Shown here: positions 23,014 to 33,076 of the stretch, in pieces | How positions within the stretch are numbered: the stretch's first letter is position 1 | Layout: every line of letters begins with the position of its first letter | Assembly (NCBI GenBank): GCA_900317405.1 | Contig: ONGP01000004.1 | Span: 1 to 64,000, forward strand | DNA: 64,000 bases | From: an uncultured Prevotella sp. | Lineage (GTDB): Bacteria > Bacteroidota > Bacteroidia > Bacteroidales > Bacteroidaceae | Direction of reading: 5' to 3' | Position numbers and translations under genes: made by a program | Notes under the pieces: model-generated | Databases searched by the model: none | Seen by the model: only the letters and a program-made list of their open reading frames with translations | What the model was told of the DNA's origin: nothing

Positions 23014-24252
23014 ATGGCAAAAGTATTAATGATTGGCGCAGGTGGCGTGGCTACCGTTGCTGCATTTAAGATCGCTCAGAACGCTGACGTGTTTACAGAG
23101 TTTATGATTGCTAGTCGCCGCAAGGCTAAGTGCGATAAGATTGTGGAGGATATCCACAAAGCTGGATATAAAATGGACATCAAGACAGCTCAGGTAGATG
23201 CTGACGATGTAGAACAGCTTAAGGCTCTGTTCAACGACTTCAAGCCTGAGTTGGTCATCAACCTGGCCCTGCCCTATCAGGATCTGACCATCATGGACGC
23301 CTGTCTGGCATGTGGCTGTTCATATCTGGATACAGCCAACTATGAACCAAAGGACGAGGCTCACTTTGAGTACTCATGGCAGTGGGCTTATCGCGACCGC
23401 TTTGAGAAGGCTGGACTTACAGCCATCCTTGGTTGTGGTTTCGACCCAGGCGTAACCAGCATCTATACTGCATATGCTGCTAAGCACCACTTCAAGGAAA
23501 TTCAGTATCTGGACATCGTAGACTGTAATGCTGGCGACCACCACAAGGCATTCGCCACCAACTTCAACCCAGAGATCAATATTCGTGAGATCACCCAGAA
23601 GGGATTGTATTGGGAAGATGGCAAGTGGGTAGAGACTGAGCCACTAGAGATACACAAGGATTTGAACTATCCTAACATCGGCCCACGCGACAGCTATCTG
23701 CTGCACCATGAGGAGATTGAGAGTCTGGTTATCAACTACCCCACCATCAAGCGTGCTCGCTTCTGGATGACATTTGGTCAGCAGTACCTTAAGCACCTTG
23801 AGGTAATCCAGAACATCGGCATGAGCCGTATCGACGAGGTAGAGTATGAGGCTCCACTGGCTGACGGCACAGGCACAGCTAAGGTAAAGATTGTACCTCT
23901 GCAGTTCCTGAAGGCCGTACTGCCCAACCCACAGGATCTGGGCGAAAACTATGAGGGCGAGACATCTATCGGCTGTCGCATTCGTGGTATTGGTAATGAC
24001 GGTAAGGAGCACACCTACTATGTATACAACAACTGCAGCCATCGCGCAGCCTATGAGGAAACTGGTATGCAGGGCGTAAGCTACACCACAGGTGTACCAG
24101 CCATGATTGGTGCCATGATGTTCTGCAAGGGCCTGTGGAAGAAGCCAGGTGTACACAACGTAGAGGAATTCGATCCAGATCCATTCATGGAGCAGCTCAA
24201 CAAGCAGGGACTGCCCTGGCACGAGATCCACGACGGCGATCTGGAACTTTAA
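23014..24252 (+). CDS. Saccharopine/carboxynorspermidine dehydrogenase family
   Basis: The 412-residue protein starts with a Rossmann NAD(P) site (MIGAGGVATVAAFKIA). It carries family motifs LVINLALPYQDLTIMDACL, YLDTANYEP and LGCGFDPGVTSIY, and the catalytic-domain segment IVDCNAGDHHKAFATNFNPE. In Bacteroidota this branch usually acts as carboxy(nor)spermidine dehydrogenase in the alternative spermidine pathway, condensing aspartate semialdehyde with a diamine. True saccharopine dehydrogenase is less likely. A decarboxylase partner (nspC) is not in the window. asd, which makes the aldehyde substrate, lies at 39697. Confidence 0.88.
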   Translation: MAKVLMIGAGGVATVAAFKIAQNADVFTEFMIASRRKAKCDKIVEDIHKAGYKMDIKTAQVDADDVEQLKALFNDFKPELVINLALPYQDLTIMDACLACGCSYLDTANYEPKDEAHFEYSWQWAYRDRFEKAGLTAILGCGFDPGVTSIYTAYAAKHHFKEIQYLDIVDCNAGDHHKAFATNFNPEINIREITQKGLYWEDGKWVETEPLEIHKDLNYPNIGPRDSYLLHHEEIESLVINYPTIKRARFWMTFGQQYLKHLEVIQNIGMSRIDEVEYEAPLADGTGTAKVKIVPLQFLKAVLPNPQDLGENYEGETSIGCRIRGIGNDGKEHTYYVYNNCSHRAAYEETGMQGVSYTTGVPAMIGAMMFCKGLWKKPGVHNVEEFDPDPFMEQLNKQGLPWHEIHDGDLEL

Positions 24253-24292
24253 TCAATTGTAAATAGTAACTCATAATATAGTAAAACTAACT

Positions 24293-25321
24293 ATGGCAAA
24301 AGAAAAAGAAGAGGCATTGACCCCTCAACAGGAAAAATTAAAAGCACTGCAGGCCGCCATGTCTAAGATCGAGAAGGACTATGGCAAAGGCTCAATCATG
24401 CGCATGGGCGACGAGCAAGTTGACAACGTAGACGTTATACCTACAGGATCGATAGGACTGAATGCTGCTCTGGGCGTAGGAGGCTACCCCAAGGGACGTA
24501 TCATCGAGATATATGGTCCTGAGTCATCAGGTAAAACCACTCTGGCCATCCACGCTATCGCAGAGTGTCAGAAGAGAGGTGGTATCGCTGCCTTCATCGA
24601 TGCAGAGCACGCTTTCGACCGTTTCTATGCAGCCAACCTGGGCGTAGACGTAGACAACCTCTACATCTCACAGCCTGACAATGGTGAGCAGGCACTCGAA
24701 ATAGCCGACCAGCTTATCCGCTCAAGCGCTATCGACATCATTGTAATCGACTCTGTAGCAGCTCTTACTCCTAAGAAGGAGATCGAGGGTGATATGGGCG
24801 ATTCTGCAGTAGGTTTGCAGGCACGACTGATGAGCCAGGCTCTGCGCAAGCTCACATCTACCATATCAAAGACCAATACCACATGTATCTTTATCAACCA
24901 GTTGCGTGAGAAGATTGGCGTGATGTTTGGTAATCCTGAGACAACCACTGGTGGTAACGCACTGAAGTTCTATGCATCAGTACGTCTGGACATTCGCAAG
25001 GTTACTGCCATTAAGGATGGCGACGAAATCGTTGGTAACCAGGTACGTGTGAAGGTTATCAAGAACAAGGTTGCTCCCCCATTCCGCAAGACTGAGTTCG
25101 AAATCACCTTTGGCGAGGGTATCTCAAAGATTGGCGAGATAGTAGACCTGGGTGTAGAGTACGACGTAATCAAGAAGAGCGGTTCATGGTTCAGCTATGG
25201 CGACTCAAAGCTTGCCCAGGGACGCGACGCAGTAAAGGCTCTGCTGAAGGACAATCCAGAGCTGTGCGAGGAACTGGAAGCTAAGATAATGGAAGCTATC
25301 GCAAACAAGAAAGCTTTTTAA
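24293..25321 (+). CDS. recA: Recombinase RecA
   Basis: 342 residues, the usual length. RecA coats single-stranded DNA, drives strand exchange and triggers LexA-type self-cleavage. Walker [19 protein letters not shown], the L1/L2 loops ([37 protein letters not shown]) and the [13 protein letters not shown] segment are all present. No LexA-box or strong TAnnTTTG promoter is obvious just upstream, so it may be partly read from the 22329 promoter. Confidence 0.99.
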   Translation: MAKEKEEALTPQQEKLKALQAAMSKIEKDYGKGSIMRMGDEQVDNVDVIPTGSIGLNAALGVGGYPKGRIIEIYGPESSGKTTLAIHAIAECQKRGGIAAFIDAEHAFDRFYAANLGVDVDNLYISQPDNGEQALEIADQLIRSSAIDIIVIDSVAALTPKKEIEGDMGDSAVGLQARLMSQALRKLTSTISKTNTTCIFINQLREKIGVMFGNPETTTGGNALKFYASVRLDIRKVTAIKDGDEIVGNQVRVKVIKNKVAPPFRKTEFEITFGEGISKIGEIVDLGVEYDVIKKSGSWFSYGDSKLAQGRDAVKALLKDNPELCEELEAKIMEAIANKKAF

Positions 25322-25332
25322 TAACAATAATT

Positions 25333-25360
25333 AATCCCAGCCGTTTGGCTGGGATTATTT
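25333..25360. terminator. Terminator after recA
   Basis: AATCCCAGCC (25333-25342) and GGCTGGGATT (25347-25356) form a perfect 10-bp stem with a GTTT loop, then ATTTTATTT. It also lies 3' of the convergent gene ending at 25364. Confidence 0.92.
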
Positions 25361-25363
25361 TAT

Positions 25364-26806
25364 TTATTCTAGCGGCGTACCCTTGCCACTCAACCATCCT
25401 TTGTCGGGCTTAACGGCTTTCGACTTCTTAGTTTTCTTGCCATTACCCTTCTTGTTTGTCTCAGGATTTACACCAGGACCATAAGGGCCATCAGCCACAG
25501 ATGTCTTCTTGACTATGCCTGAGCCGTCAAACTGTACAAACAGCAACTTGTTGTTAGAACGCTCATATACCCAGTAGTGCACACCACCATCTGAATACTC
25601 TACATAGTTAGCCTCACCAGCAGCCATCTCAACCTCGTCGCCTGTCATACCAATACCAACGTGTCCCTGACGAATCATAGCACGGCTAGCCTCGCTGGTA
25701 ACAACTTTCTTACCAGGACCAGGAGCAAATATAGCTCCAAAGAACTCATTCTCCTTACCCATATCCTGAGCCTTGAAGTGATCGAGCAAAGCCTCAACAT
25801 AGAAGAAGTTACCTGTGGTGGTATTTCTTAGCTTAACTGAGCAGAAATCATCATTCTTATGTGGAGTAATCGACATCACGTTGTACTCAGCCAGTCTGGG
25901 GATGGCCTGCTGCTTGCTGCTCACCTCGTTAAGCATCTTTACAGGTATCTTGGTGTGAACCACCTTGCCAATGAACTGCTTGTAGTTTCTGGGACTGATT
26001 GACATAATGTCATCCATCAGCTCAAACGAGTTGTTGAACAGATATTTTGCCTCATCTGCCACAAACTCATCATCGCGCATGCCACAGTTGGTCTTACTCA
26101 TCGCAACGTTCTGGTAGAACTGGTTGCCATCCTTATCCTCTACGATAATCTTGACAGGATAACGACGCGAGCCTACACCCACAGCCACAACCTTAACCTC
26201 CATATCCCTGTCGACCTCAACATCCTGATAGCCCTCGCCATCATACTCAGTGTCTATACGATAGTGCTTGGTCTTGGTATACAGAGTCTTGTCGAGCAGT
26301 TTCTCCTTGGCAATGTCGACATCACCAAGATACGCTAGTGTGGGCACACCTGTCTTCTGGAAACAGTAGTCCTCAAACGATCCGTAGCCTATCTCATAAT
26401 AGTAGGGTTTCTGGTCCTCCTGACATATAAAGTCCACGCGTGCGTGTCCATCCTTGCTCTCGCTGTGCCCCTTATATATCATAGTCTTATACTTCAGTGT
26501 CATGTTGCTCACATCCTTACCAGTAGCCGCGTCAGTAAATGTTCGCACCACCAGGTCGTATTTTTCAGGCATCACCATAAACTTCATGCCATCCTCCCAG
26601 TCGCACAGACTGTGGAACTTAAAGTTCTGGCTGATAAAGTCCTGCGACTCCTCCTCCTCTTCCTCTTTAGCTTCGGCTATAGCATCCTGCATAGCCGTCA
26701 TGGCACTCTTCTTTACGCCCTTAGTCTTAACAATATAAGGGTTGCTCTGTGCCGATGCTGTCAAAAAGGCAAACGACAGGCAGGCCGTAAAAATCATCTT
26801 TTTCAT
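25364..26806 (-). CDS. Exported hypothetical protein, 480 aa
   Basis: Family not recognised. The signal peptide is MKKMIFTACLSFAFLTASAQ, followed by an acidic run (AEAKEEEEEESQD) and a long mixed-fold region. Near the C-terminus is a SmpA/BamE-like segment: RQGHVGIGMTGDEVEMAAGE, then YSDGGVHYWVYERSNNKLLF. The tail is Lys/Gly-rich (NKKGNGKKTKKSKAVKPDKG). The start at 26806 is set by the promoter at 26841-26872, which lies inside the longer frame. A secreted or periplasmic location is expected; the function is unknown. Confidence 0.75.
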   Translation of the reverse strand: MKKMIFTACLSFAFLTASAQSNPYIVKTKGVKKSAMTAMQDAIAEAKEEEEEESQDFISQNFKFHSLCDWEDGMKFMVMPEKYDLVVRTFTDAATGKDVSNMTLKYKTMIYKGHSESKDGHARVDFICQEDQKPYYYEIGYGSFEDYCFQKTGVPTLAYLGDVDIAKEKLLDKTLYTKTKHYRIDTEYDGEGYQDVEVDRDMEVKVVAVGVGSRRYPVKIIVEDKDGNQFYQNVAMSKTNCGMRDDEFVADEAKYLFNNSFELMDDIMSISPRNYKQFIGKVVHTKIPVKMLNEVSSKQQAIPRLAEYNVMSITPHKNDDFCSVKLRNTTTGNFFYVEALLDHFKAQDMGKENEFFGAIFAPGPGKKVVTSEASRAMIRQGHVGIGMTGDEVEMAAGEANYVEYSDGGVHYWVYERSNNKLLFVQFDGSGIVKKTSVADGPYGPGVNPETNKKGNGKKTKKSKAVKPDKGWLSGKGTPLE

Positions 26807-26840
26807 GACTATCGATAGTTTTATAACGTTATTCTGCCTG

Positions 26841-26872
26841 CAAAGATAGGTTATTTCAAATGAATATCCAAA
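26841..26872 (-). promoter_or_regulatory. Promoter of the 25364-26806 gene
   Basis: On the minus strand TTTG (26872-26869) and TATCTTTG (26848-26841) are 20 bases apart. Confidence 0.85.
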
Positions 26873-26990
26873 TATTTTATGCCAAAATGACGTAATAAAA
26901 ACCATTTTTTACTTAAAACGCCACTTTGGCACATGCTTTGCACACCCGTTTGTGACAAATTGAGTATAAACAAATAAAAAATATAGAATT

Positions 26991-28898
26991 ATGGGAAAGA
27001 TTATTGGAATCGATTTAGGAACTACCAACAGCTGTGTTGCCGTATTCGAGGGTAACGAGCCAGTAGTTATCGCCAACAGCGAGGGTAAGCGTACTACACC
27101 TTCAGTAGTTGGTTTTGTTGACAACGGTGAGCGTAAGATCGGTGATCCTGCTAAGCGTCAGGCCATCACCAATCCTAAGAACACTGTATACTCTATCAAG
27201 CGTTTCATGGGTGAGAACTGGCAGCAGACTGAGAAGGAGATTTCTCGCGTACCATATACAGTAGTAAACGAGGGTGGTTATCCACGTGTTGATATCGATG
27301 GTCGTAAGTACACTCCACAGGAGATTTCAGCTATGATTCTCCAAAAGATGAAGAAGACCGCTGAGGACTACCTTGGTCAGGAGGTTACTGAGGCTGTTAT
27401 CACAGTACCTGCTTACTTCTCTGACTCACAGCGTCAGGCTACTAAGGAGGCTGGTCAGATTGCAGGTCTCGATGTTAAGCGTATCGTTAACGAGCCTACA
27501 GCCGCAGCTCTGGCTTATGGTGTTGACAAGGCAAATAAGGATATGAAGATCGCTGTGTTCGACCTTGGTGGTGGTACATTCGATATCTCAATCCTTGAGT
27601 TTGGTGGTGGCGTATTCGAGGTGCTCTCTACCAATGGTGATACTCACCTGGGTGGTGACGACTTCGACCAGGTTATCATCGACTGGCTTGTACAGGAGTT
27701 CAAGAACGACGAAGGTGCCGACCTGAAGAGCGACCCAATGGCTATGCAGCGCCTGAAGGAGGCTGCAGAGAAGGCTAAGATCGAGCTGAGTTCAAGCACA
27801 AGCACAGAGATCAACCTGCCATACATCATGCCTGTAGGCGGTGTACCTAAGCACCTGGTTAAGACTCTGACACGTGCTAAGTTCGAGCAGCTGGCTCACG
27901 AGCTCATCCAGGCTTGTCTGGCTCCATGTCAGAAGGCTATGGCTGATGCAAAGCTGAACACAGCTGATATCGACGAGGTAATCCTGGTAGGTGGTTCAAG
28001 CCGTATCCCAGCTGTTCAGACACTCGTAAAGAACTACTTTGGCAAGGAGCCTTCAAAGGGTGTAAATCCTGACGAGGTTGTAGCCGTAGGTGCTTCTATC
28101 CAGGGTGCTATCCTGAACAAGGAAGGTGGCGTAGGCGACATCGTACTGCTCGACGTTACTCCTCTTACACTGGGTATCGAGACTATGGGTGGTGTAATGA
28201 CCAAGCTCATCGAGGCTAACACCACTATCCCTTGCAAGAAGAGCGAAACATTCTCTACAGCTGCTGACAATCAGACAGAGGTTACTATCCACGTTCTGCA
28301 GGGTGAGCGTCCAATGGCTTCACAGAACAAGTCAATCGGTCAGTTCAACCTGACTGGTATCGCTCCAGCACGTCGTGGTATTCCTCAGATCGAGGTAACA
28401 TTCGATATCGATGCCAACGGAATCCTGAAGGTTTCTGCCAAGGATAAGGCTACAGGTAAGGAGCAGGCTATCCGCATCGAGGCATCTAGCGGTCTGTCAC
28501 AGGACGAGATCAACCGCATGAAGGCAGAGGCTGAGCAGAATGCTGAGAACGATAAGAAGGAGCGCGAGCGCATTGACAAGCTGAATCAGGCTGACTCAAT
28601 GATCTTCCAGACTGAGAACCAGCTGAAGGAGATTGGCGACAAGATCCCTGCTCAGTTCAAGCCAGAGATCGAGAACGCACTGCAGCAGCTTAAGGATGCT
28701 CACAAGTCAGGCGATATCGCTGCTATCGACAACGCAATGAACGCCCTCAACGCTGCTTGGCAGAATGCTTCACAGCAGATGTACCAGCAGAGCGGTGCAG
28801 CAGGACAGCCTGGCGGCGACCAGTTCCAGGGTGGTCAGCAGGCCCAGCATGGTCCTCAGCAGCAGGCTGAAGACGCTGATTTCGAGGAGGTTAAGTAA
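26991..28898 (+). CDS. dnaK: Chaperone DnaK (Hsp70)
   Basis: 635 residues. DnaK refolds proteins using ATP with DnaJ and GrpE. Hsp70 signatures are present: [17 protein letters not shown] at the start, [35 protein letters not shown], then the substrate domain ([17 protein letters not shown]). The lid is followed by a Gln/Gly-rich tail ending EDADFEEVK, the usual co-chaperone-binding end. It is a single-gene unit here; grpE and dnaJ are not adjacent. No CIRCE repeat was seen upstream. The more uniform, T-ending codon use stands out from neighbours and suggests high expression. Confidence 0.99.
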   Translation: MGKIIGIDLGTTNSCVAVFEGNEPVVIANSEGKRTTPSVVGFVDNGERKIGDPAKRQAITNPKNTVYSIKRFMGENWQQTEKEISRVPYTVVNEGGYPRVDIDGRKYTPQEISAMILQKMKKTAEDYLGQEVTEAVITVPAYFSDSQRQATKEAGQIAGLDVKRIVNEPTAAALAYGVDKANKDMKIAVFDLGGGTFDISILEFGGGVFEVLSTNGDTHLGGDDFDQVIIDWLVQEFKNDEGADLKSDPMAMQRLKEAAEKAKIELSSSTSTEINLPYIMPVGGVPKHLVKTLTRAKFEQLAHELIQACLAPCQKAMADAKLNTADIDEVILVGGSSRIPAVQTLVKNYFGKEPSKGVNPDEVVAVGASIQGAILNKEGGVGDIVLLDVTPLTLGIETMGGVMTKLIEANTTIPCKKSETFSTAADNQTEVTIHVLQGERPMASQNKSIGQFNLTGIAPARRGIPQIEVTFDIDANGILKVSAKDKATGKEQAIRIEASSGLSQDEINRMKAEAEQNAENDKKERERIDKLNQADSMIFQTENQLKEIGDKIPAQFKPEIENALQQLKDAHKSGDIAAIDNAMNALNAAWQNASQQMYQQSGAAGQPGGDQFQGGQQAQHGPQQQAEDADFEEVK

Positions 28899-28916
28899 GT
28901 AACTTACATATATAGC

Positions 28917-28949
28917 AAGAGGTGCAGATTCAACGTCTGCACCTCTTTT
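28917..28949. terminator. Terminator after dnaK
   Basis: AAGAGGTGCAGA (28917-28928) pairs with TCTGCACCTCTT (28936-28947), a perfect 12-bp stem, flanked by T's. It also serves the convergent gene ending at 28956. Confidence 0.93.
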
Positions 28950-28955
28950 ATTATT

Positions 28956-29498
28956 TTAGAATCCTGCTTCAGGTTCTTCTAGTTCCTCTTCGCTTTGGGT
29001 AAAGAGGTTAAGATAGCCATCTACCCATTTATAAACCACGTGAACGAAGGTACTATAGTCATTGCGATAGTCGGCACGGATGGTCTTCTCTTTCTCATCA
29101 AACTGTGGATCTGGGATTTCAGAAAAGTTTTCTTCCAAGCGGAACTTGCGTGTCTTCACGTCCCACACATAACCATGATAGATGTCGCCACCCTGACCAC
29201 CATAGCCTATGTAGCCATAGAAAATCATAAGATCAGGAATACCATCGAAATTGATGTCACGCTCCACTATCCATTGATGGTCGATATCAGGAGACTGTGG
29301 CGTGAACAGCTGAGTGCTGAAATCAAGATAGGTTTTGACACCATCTACTAGCACATCTACTGTGATGCTGTCGATAAGTTCATCTTCCTGATTGACATGA
29401 GGAGTTACCTTAAAACTATAGGCACTACGATCCTGAGCCTGAACGCCCAACATACCCATAAATAGCACAACGGCTGATAATAATAGTTTTTTCATCAT
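28956..29498 (-). CDS. Exported hypothetical protein (XAC2610-like)
   Basis: 180 residues with a signal peptide (KKLLLSAVVLFMGMLGVQAQ). The core holds a calcium-loop-like repeat (VERDINFDGIPDLMIFYGY) followed by YHGYVWDVKTRKFRLEENF and a polar tail, the layout of XAC2610-type periplasmic proteins. No enzyme motif is visible. Met at 29498 or 29495 is chosen, since the promoter at 29527-29558 overlaps the longer frame. Confidence 0.7.
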   Translation of the reverse strand: MMKKLLLSAVVLFMGMLGVQAQDRSAYSFKVTPHVNQEDELIDSITVDVLVDGVKTYLDFSTQLFTPQSPDIDHQWIVERDINFDGIPDLMIFYGYIGYGGQGGDIYHGYVWDVKTRKFRLEENFSEIPDPQFDEKEKTIRADYRNDYSTFVHVVYKWVDGYLNLFTQSEEELEEPEAGF

Positions 29499-29526
29499 AC
29501 ACCTTATTATATATATTGACTGGGGG

Positions 29527-29558
29527 CAAAAATACGATAAATATACGAAAGTTCCAAA
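29527..29558 (-). promoter_or_regulatory. Promoter of the 28956-29498 gene
   Basis: On the minus strand TTTG (29558-29555) and TATTTTTG (29534-29527) are 20 bases apart. Confidence 0.8.
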
Positions 29559-29594
29559 CTTAATAAATAAAATATACACTTTTGATGGTACTTT

Positions 29595-29626
29595 CTTGGT
29601 CGATTCAAAAAAATACCTTAACTTTG
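29595..29626 (+). promoter_or_regulatory. Promoter of paaK
   Basis: CTTG (29595-29598) and TAACTTTG (29619-29626) are 20 bases apart. Confidence 0.7.
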
Positions 29627-29666
29627 TGCCCGTAAAGTACTTTTAATCAACAACAGCGAACAGACA

Positions 29667-30965
29667 ATGATTTGGAATGAAACAATGGAGTGCATGGATC
29701 GCGAGCAGCTTCGCGAAATCCAGAGCCAGCGCCTAGTAAAAATGGCAGAGTATGTGTATTACAACACCCCCTTCTATCGCAAGAAGTTTCAGGAGATGGG
29801 GTTGGAACCAGGCGATATCAAGAGTATCGATGACATCACAAAATTGCCATTTACAAACAAGCTGGATCTCCGCGACAACTACCCCTTTGGACTGGCTGCT
29901 GTGCCGATGAGTCAGATAGTACGTATCCACGCATCATCAGGTACCACAGGCAAACCAGTTGTAGTACTTTACACCCGCAAAGACCTCGCAATGTGGAGCG
30001 AAGCCATCAGTCGCGCCTTTACAGCATATGGTGCTGGTAAGGACGATATCTTCCAGGTGGCATATGGCTACGGCCTGTTTACTGGAGGACTGGGCGCTCA
30101 TGATGGAGCTACAAACATTGGAGCATCAGTAATCCCCATCTCATCGGGCAACACCCAGAAGCAGATGACACTGATGCACGACTTTGGCACCACCATCCTT
30201 TGCTGTACACCTAGCTACGCTATGTTCCTAGGCGAGGCCATGAAGGAGTGCCCATGGAGCCGCGACGAGTTTAAGCTTAAGGTGGGCGTGTTTGGTGCTG
30301 AGCCTTGGACTGAGAAGATGCGCAAGAAGCTAGAAGAGAGTCTGGGCATCAAGGCCTACGATATCTACGGACTGAGCGAGATAGCTGGTCCTGGCGTAGG
30401 ATACGAGTGCGAACACCAGTGCGGCACACACCTCAACGAGGACCTTTTTTATCCTGAGATACTCGACCCAAAGACTGGCGAACCACTGCCTGAAGGACAG
30501 TTTGGCGAGTTGACATTTACCCACCTTACCAAGGAAGGTATGCCCCTACTCCGCTATCGCACTCACGATCTGACAGCACTGCACTACGACAAATGTAAGT
30601 GCGGACGCACATTGGTACGCATGGACCGCATCCTGGGCCGTTGCGACGATATGCTCATCATCCGTGGTGTAAACGTGTTCCCATCGCAGATAGAGGATGT
30701 CATTCTAAAGTTGCCTGAGTACGAGCCACACTTCCTGCTGACAGTAGACCGTGTGAACAACACTGACACCAGTGAGCTTAAGGTTGAGGTGAAGGAAGAG
30801 TACTTCACTGACGACATGGCTACGATGGTTGGTCTGCAGAAGAAGTTGGAAGGCGAGCTGCGTAGCGTGATCGGACTGGGATTCAAGGTTAAACTGGTTG
30901 AGCCTAAGGGCATTGAGCGTTCAGAGGGCAAAGCCAAGCGCGTAATCGACAAACGTAACATTTAA
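29667..30965 (+). CDS. paaK: Phenylacetate-CoA ligase
   Basis: 432 residues, the normal size of this AMP-forming ligase. It activates phenylacetate or related aryl acids with ATP and CoA. The P-loop-like HASSGTTGKPVVV, YGLSEIAGPGVGYEC, LLRYRTHDLTAL and IRGVNVFPSQIEDVI motifs are clear. In Bacteroidota this gene usually travels with indolepyruvate:ferredoxin oxidoreductase (iorAB), giving aryl-CoA from aromatic amino acids or the reverse. Those genes are absent here, but the ACT-domain gene that often accompanies them follows after 14 bases. Confidence 0.95.
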   Translation: MIWNETMECMDREQLREIQSQRLVKMAEYVYYNTPFYRKKFQEMGLEPGDIKSIDDITKLPFTNKLDLRDNYPFGLAAVPMSQIVRIHASSGTTGKPVVVLYTRKDLAMWSEAISRAFTAYGAGKDDIFQVAYGYGLFTGGLGAHDGATNIGASVIPISSGNTQKQMTLMHDFGTTILCCTPSYAMFLGEAMKECPWSRDEFKLKVGVFGAEPWTEKMRKKLEESLGIKAYDIYGLSEIAGPGVGYECEHQCGTHLNEDLFYPEILDPKTGEPLPEGQFGELTFTHLTKEGMPLLRYRTHDLTALHYDKCKCGRTLVRMDRILGRCDDMLIIRGVNVFPSQIEDVILKLPEYEPHFLLTVDRVNNTDTSELKVEVKEEYFTDDMATMVGLQKKLEGELRSVIGLGFKVKLVEPKGIERSEGKAKRVIDKRNI

Positions 30966-30979
30966 AATACAATCGAATT

Positions 30980-31405
30980 ATGAAGACTAAGCAACTTTCA
31001 ATTTTCCTTGAGAACAAATCGGGTCGCCTCACTGAGGTGACTGATGTTCTTGGTGCTGCAGGCATTAACCTTTCGGCCATGAGTATAGCTGATAACAGCG
31101 ACTTTGGTATCCTGCGCTGTATCGTGTCTGATCCTGACAAGGCTTACAAGGTACTTAAGGAGCAGCACTTTGCAGTTAAAATCACAGATGTTATCGGATT
31201 TGTATGCCCAAACACCAGTGGTTCCCTGGCCATCGTGCTCAAGCACCTTTCTGCCAACGGAGTTTTCATAGAATATATGTACTCGTTTGCCAATGGCGAC
31301 GTGGCAACAGTAGTTATCCGTCCTACCGATCTTGATGCCTGCGAGAAGATACTTTCAGACAAGAAAGTGGAGCTAATGGCGGCAAATGACCTCTATCAGC
31401 TATAA
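30980..31405 (+). CDS. Tandem ACT-domain amino-acid-binding protein
   Basis: 141 residues consisting of two ACT domains (KQLSIFLENKSGRLTEVTDV, then VCPNTSGSLAIVLKHLSANG). ACT domains bind amino acids and regulate enzymes or transcription; no catalytic part is attached. It is co-transcribed with paaK. Its likely role is sensing an aromatic or branched amino acid for the aryl-CoA pathway, which is inference from pairing. Confidence 0.9.
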   Translation: MKTKQLSIFLENKSGRLTEVTDVLGAAGINLSAMSIADNSDFGILRCIVSDPDKAYKVLKEQHFAVKITDVIGFVCPNTSGSLAIVLKHLSANGVFIEYMYSFANGDVATVVIRPTDLDACEKILSDKKVELMAANDLYQL

Positions 31406-31440
31406 AATTACAAGAAACTGCAAGATTTTCGCCTGAAAAT

Positions 31441-31471
31441 TTTGCAGTTTCAAATTTTATTCGTACCTTTG
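31441..31471 (+). promoter_or_regulatory. Promoter of tRNA-Val
   Basis: TTTG (31441-31444) and TACCTTTG (31464-31471) are 19 bases apart. Confidence 0.8.
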
Positions 31472-31491
31472 CACCCGCAAACAAGAAACAA

Positions 31492-31566
31492 GGGCGTTTA
31501 GCTCAGCTGGTTTAGAGCATCTGCCTTACAAGCAGAGGGTCGGCGGTTCGAATCCGTCAACGCCCA
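31492..31566 (+). tRNA. tRNA-Val (anticodon UAC)
   Basis: 75 bases fold as a cloverleaf: acceptor GGGCGTT with AACGCCC, anticodon stem CTGC/GCAG with loop CTTACAA (anticodon TAC at 31527-31529), and T-arm GTTCGAATC. CCA is not encoded. Confidence 0.97.
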
Positions 31567-31673
31567 CAACACAAAAAACTCATTATTCGCAGCCGATGAG
31601 GTTGCGTTTTTGGGTTAAAAAGGAAAGAGTGAAAGTATAGAATTATCGATAATTTATAGGATTTATTTTACAA

Positions 31674-33020
31674 ATGGATTTAAGTTTATTGACAGCCATC
31701 TCGCCTATTGATGGCCGATACAGAAGTAAGACCGAACCGTTGGCAGAGTACTTTTCTGAGTACGCACTTATCCGATACAGGGTACGCGTAGAGATTGAGT
31801 ATTTCATCACGCTATGTGAATTACCATTGCCTCAACTTCAGGGTATCAACCATTCACTATTCGATCAACTTCGTGACATCTACCGTAACTTTACACCCGC
31901 TGATGCCCAGCGTGTAAAGGACATCGAGTCGATAACAAATCATGACGTTAAGGCCGTAGAGTACTTCATCAAGGAGAAACTCGACGCTATGGGTGGTTTT
32001 GAGAGTTACAAGGAGTTTATCCACTTCGGACTGACATCTCAGGACATCAACAACACCAGTGTGCCCCTTTCTATCAAAGAAGCACTGGAGAATGTTTATT
32101 ACCCAATGGTTGAGGAACTCATTGAGCAACTTCACGACTATGCAGAGCAATGGAAGAACATCCCAATGCTGGCCAAGACCCACGGACAGCCTGCATCGCC
32201 TACCCGTCTGGGCAAGGAGGTAATGGTTTACGTATACCGTCTTGAGGAGCAGTTGCGCGGACTTAAGGAGACACCAATCACAGCCAAGTTTGGAGGTGCT
32301 ACTGGTAACTATAATGCTCACCACGTAGCTTATCCGCAATACGACTGGCGCGAGTTTGGTAACACATTCGTAAGCGAGAAGCTGGGACTGGAGCGCGAGC
32401 AGTACACCACTCAGATTTCTAACTACGACTGGCTTGGTGCAATATTCGACGCTATGCGCCGCATCAACACCATTGTTATCGACCTGGATCGCGACTTCTG
32501 GATGTACATCTCAATGGACTATTTCAAGCAGAAGATTAAGAAGGGTGAGGTTGGTTCGAGCGCTATGCCACACAAGGTTAACCCTATCGACTACGAGAAT
32601 TCTGAGGGTAACCTGGGTATCGCAAATGCCGTACTGCAGTTCCTGGCAGCAAAACTGCCTGTAAGCCGCTTGCAGCGCGACCTTACCGACTCTACTGTAC
32701 TGCGCAACGTGGGTGTACCTATGGGTCACGCCGTAATCGCATTCCAGAGCACACTTAAGGGACTGCGAAAGCTTATCCTGAACGAGGAGAAGCTGCAGGA
32801 AGACCTGGATAACACATGGGCAGTAGTAGCCGAGGCTATACAGACCATTCTACGCCGCGAGGCTTACCCCAACCCATACGAAACACTGAAGGCTCTAACA
32901 CGCACCAACGAGAAGTTGACTGGCGAGAAGATCAAAAATTTCATCGAGACACTCGAGGTGAGCGAAGAGGTGAAAGAAGAGCTACGAGCTATAACCCCAT
33001 CTACATACACGGGTATTTAA
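31674..33020 (+). CDS. purB: Adenylosuccinate lyase
   Basis: 448 residues. It cleaves SAICAR and adenylosuccinate, releasing fumarate, in purine synthesis. The N-terminus ISPIDGRYRSKTEPLAEYFS, the TKTHGQP-type segment (AKTHGQPASPTRLGKE) and the fumarase-superfamily signature GSSAMPHKVNPIDYENSEGN are present. It is the longer, gamma-proteobacterial-like PurB type. No strong promoter box was found immediately upstream. Confidence 0.98.
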   Translation: MDLSLLTAISPIDGRYRSKTEPLAEYFSEYALIRYRVRVEIEYFITLCELPLPQLQGINHSLFDQLRDIYRNFTPADAQRVKDIESITNHDVKAVEYFIKEKLDAMGGFESYKEFIHFGLTSQDINNTSVPLSIKEALENVYYPMVEELIEQLHDYAEQWKNIPMLAKTHGQPASPTRLGKEVMVYVYRLEEQLRGLKETPITAKFGGATGNYNAHHVAYPQYDWREFGNTFVSEKLGLEREQYTTQISNYDWLGAIFDAMRRINTIVIDLDRDFWMYISMDYFKQKIKKGEVGSSAMPHKVNPIDYENSEGNLGIANAVLQFLAAKLPVSRLQRDLTDSTVLRNVGVPMGHAVIAFQSTLKGLRKLILNEEKLQEDLDNTWAVVAEAIQTILRREAYPNPYETLKALTRTNEKLTGEKIKNFIETLEVSEEVKEELRAITPSTYTGI

Positions 33021-33076
33021 CATTTTATACATTATATTATTTATAGTAAATAGTAACATTTTAATTTATACAACAC

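Noticed and set aside
26881-26990. CIRCE element before dnaK
   Set aside because: No TTAGCACTC-N9-GAGTGCTAA pattern is present; the TTGGCAC/TTTGCAC similarity is too weak.
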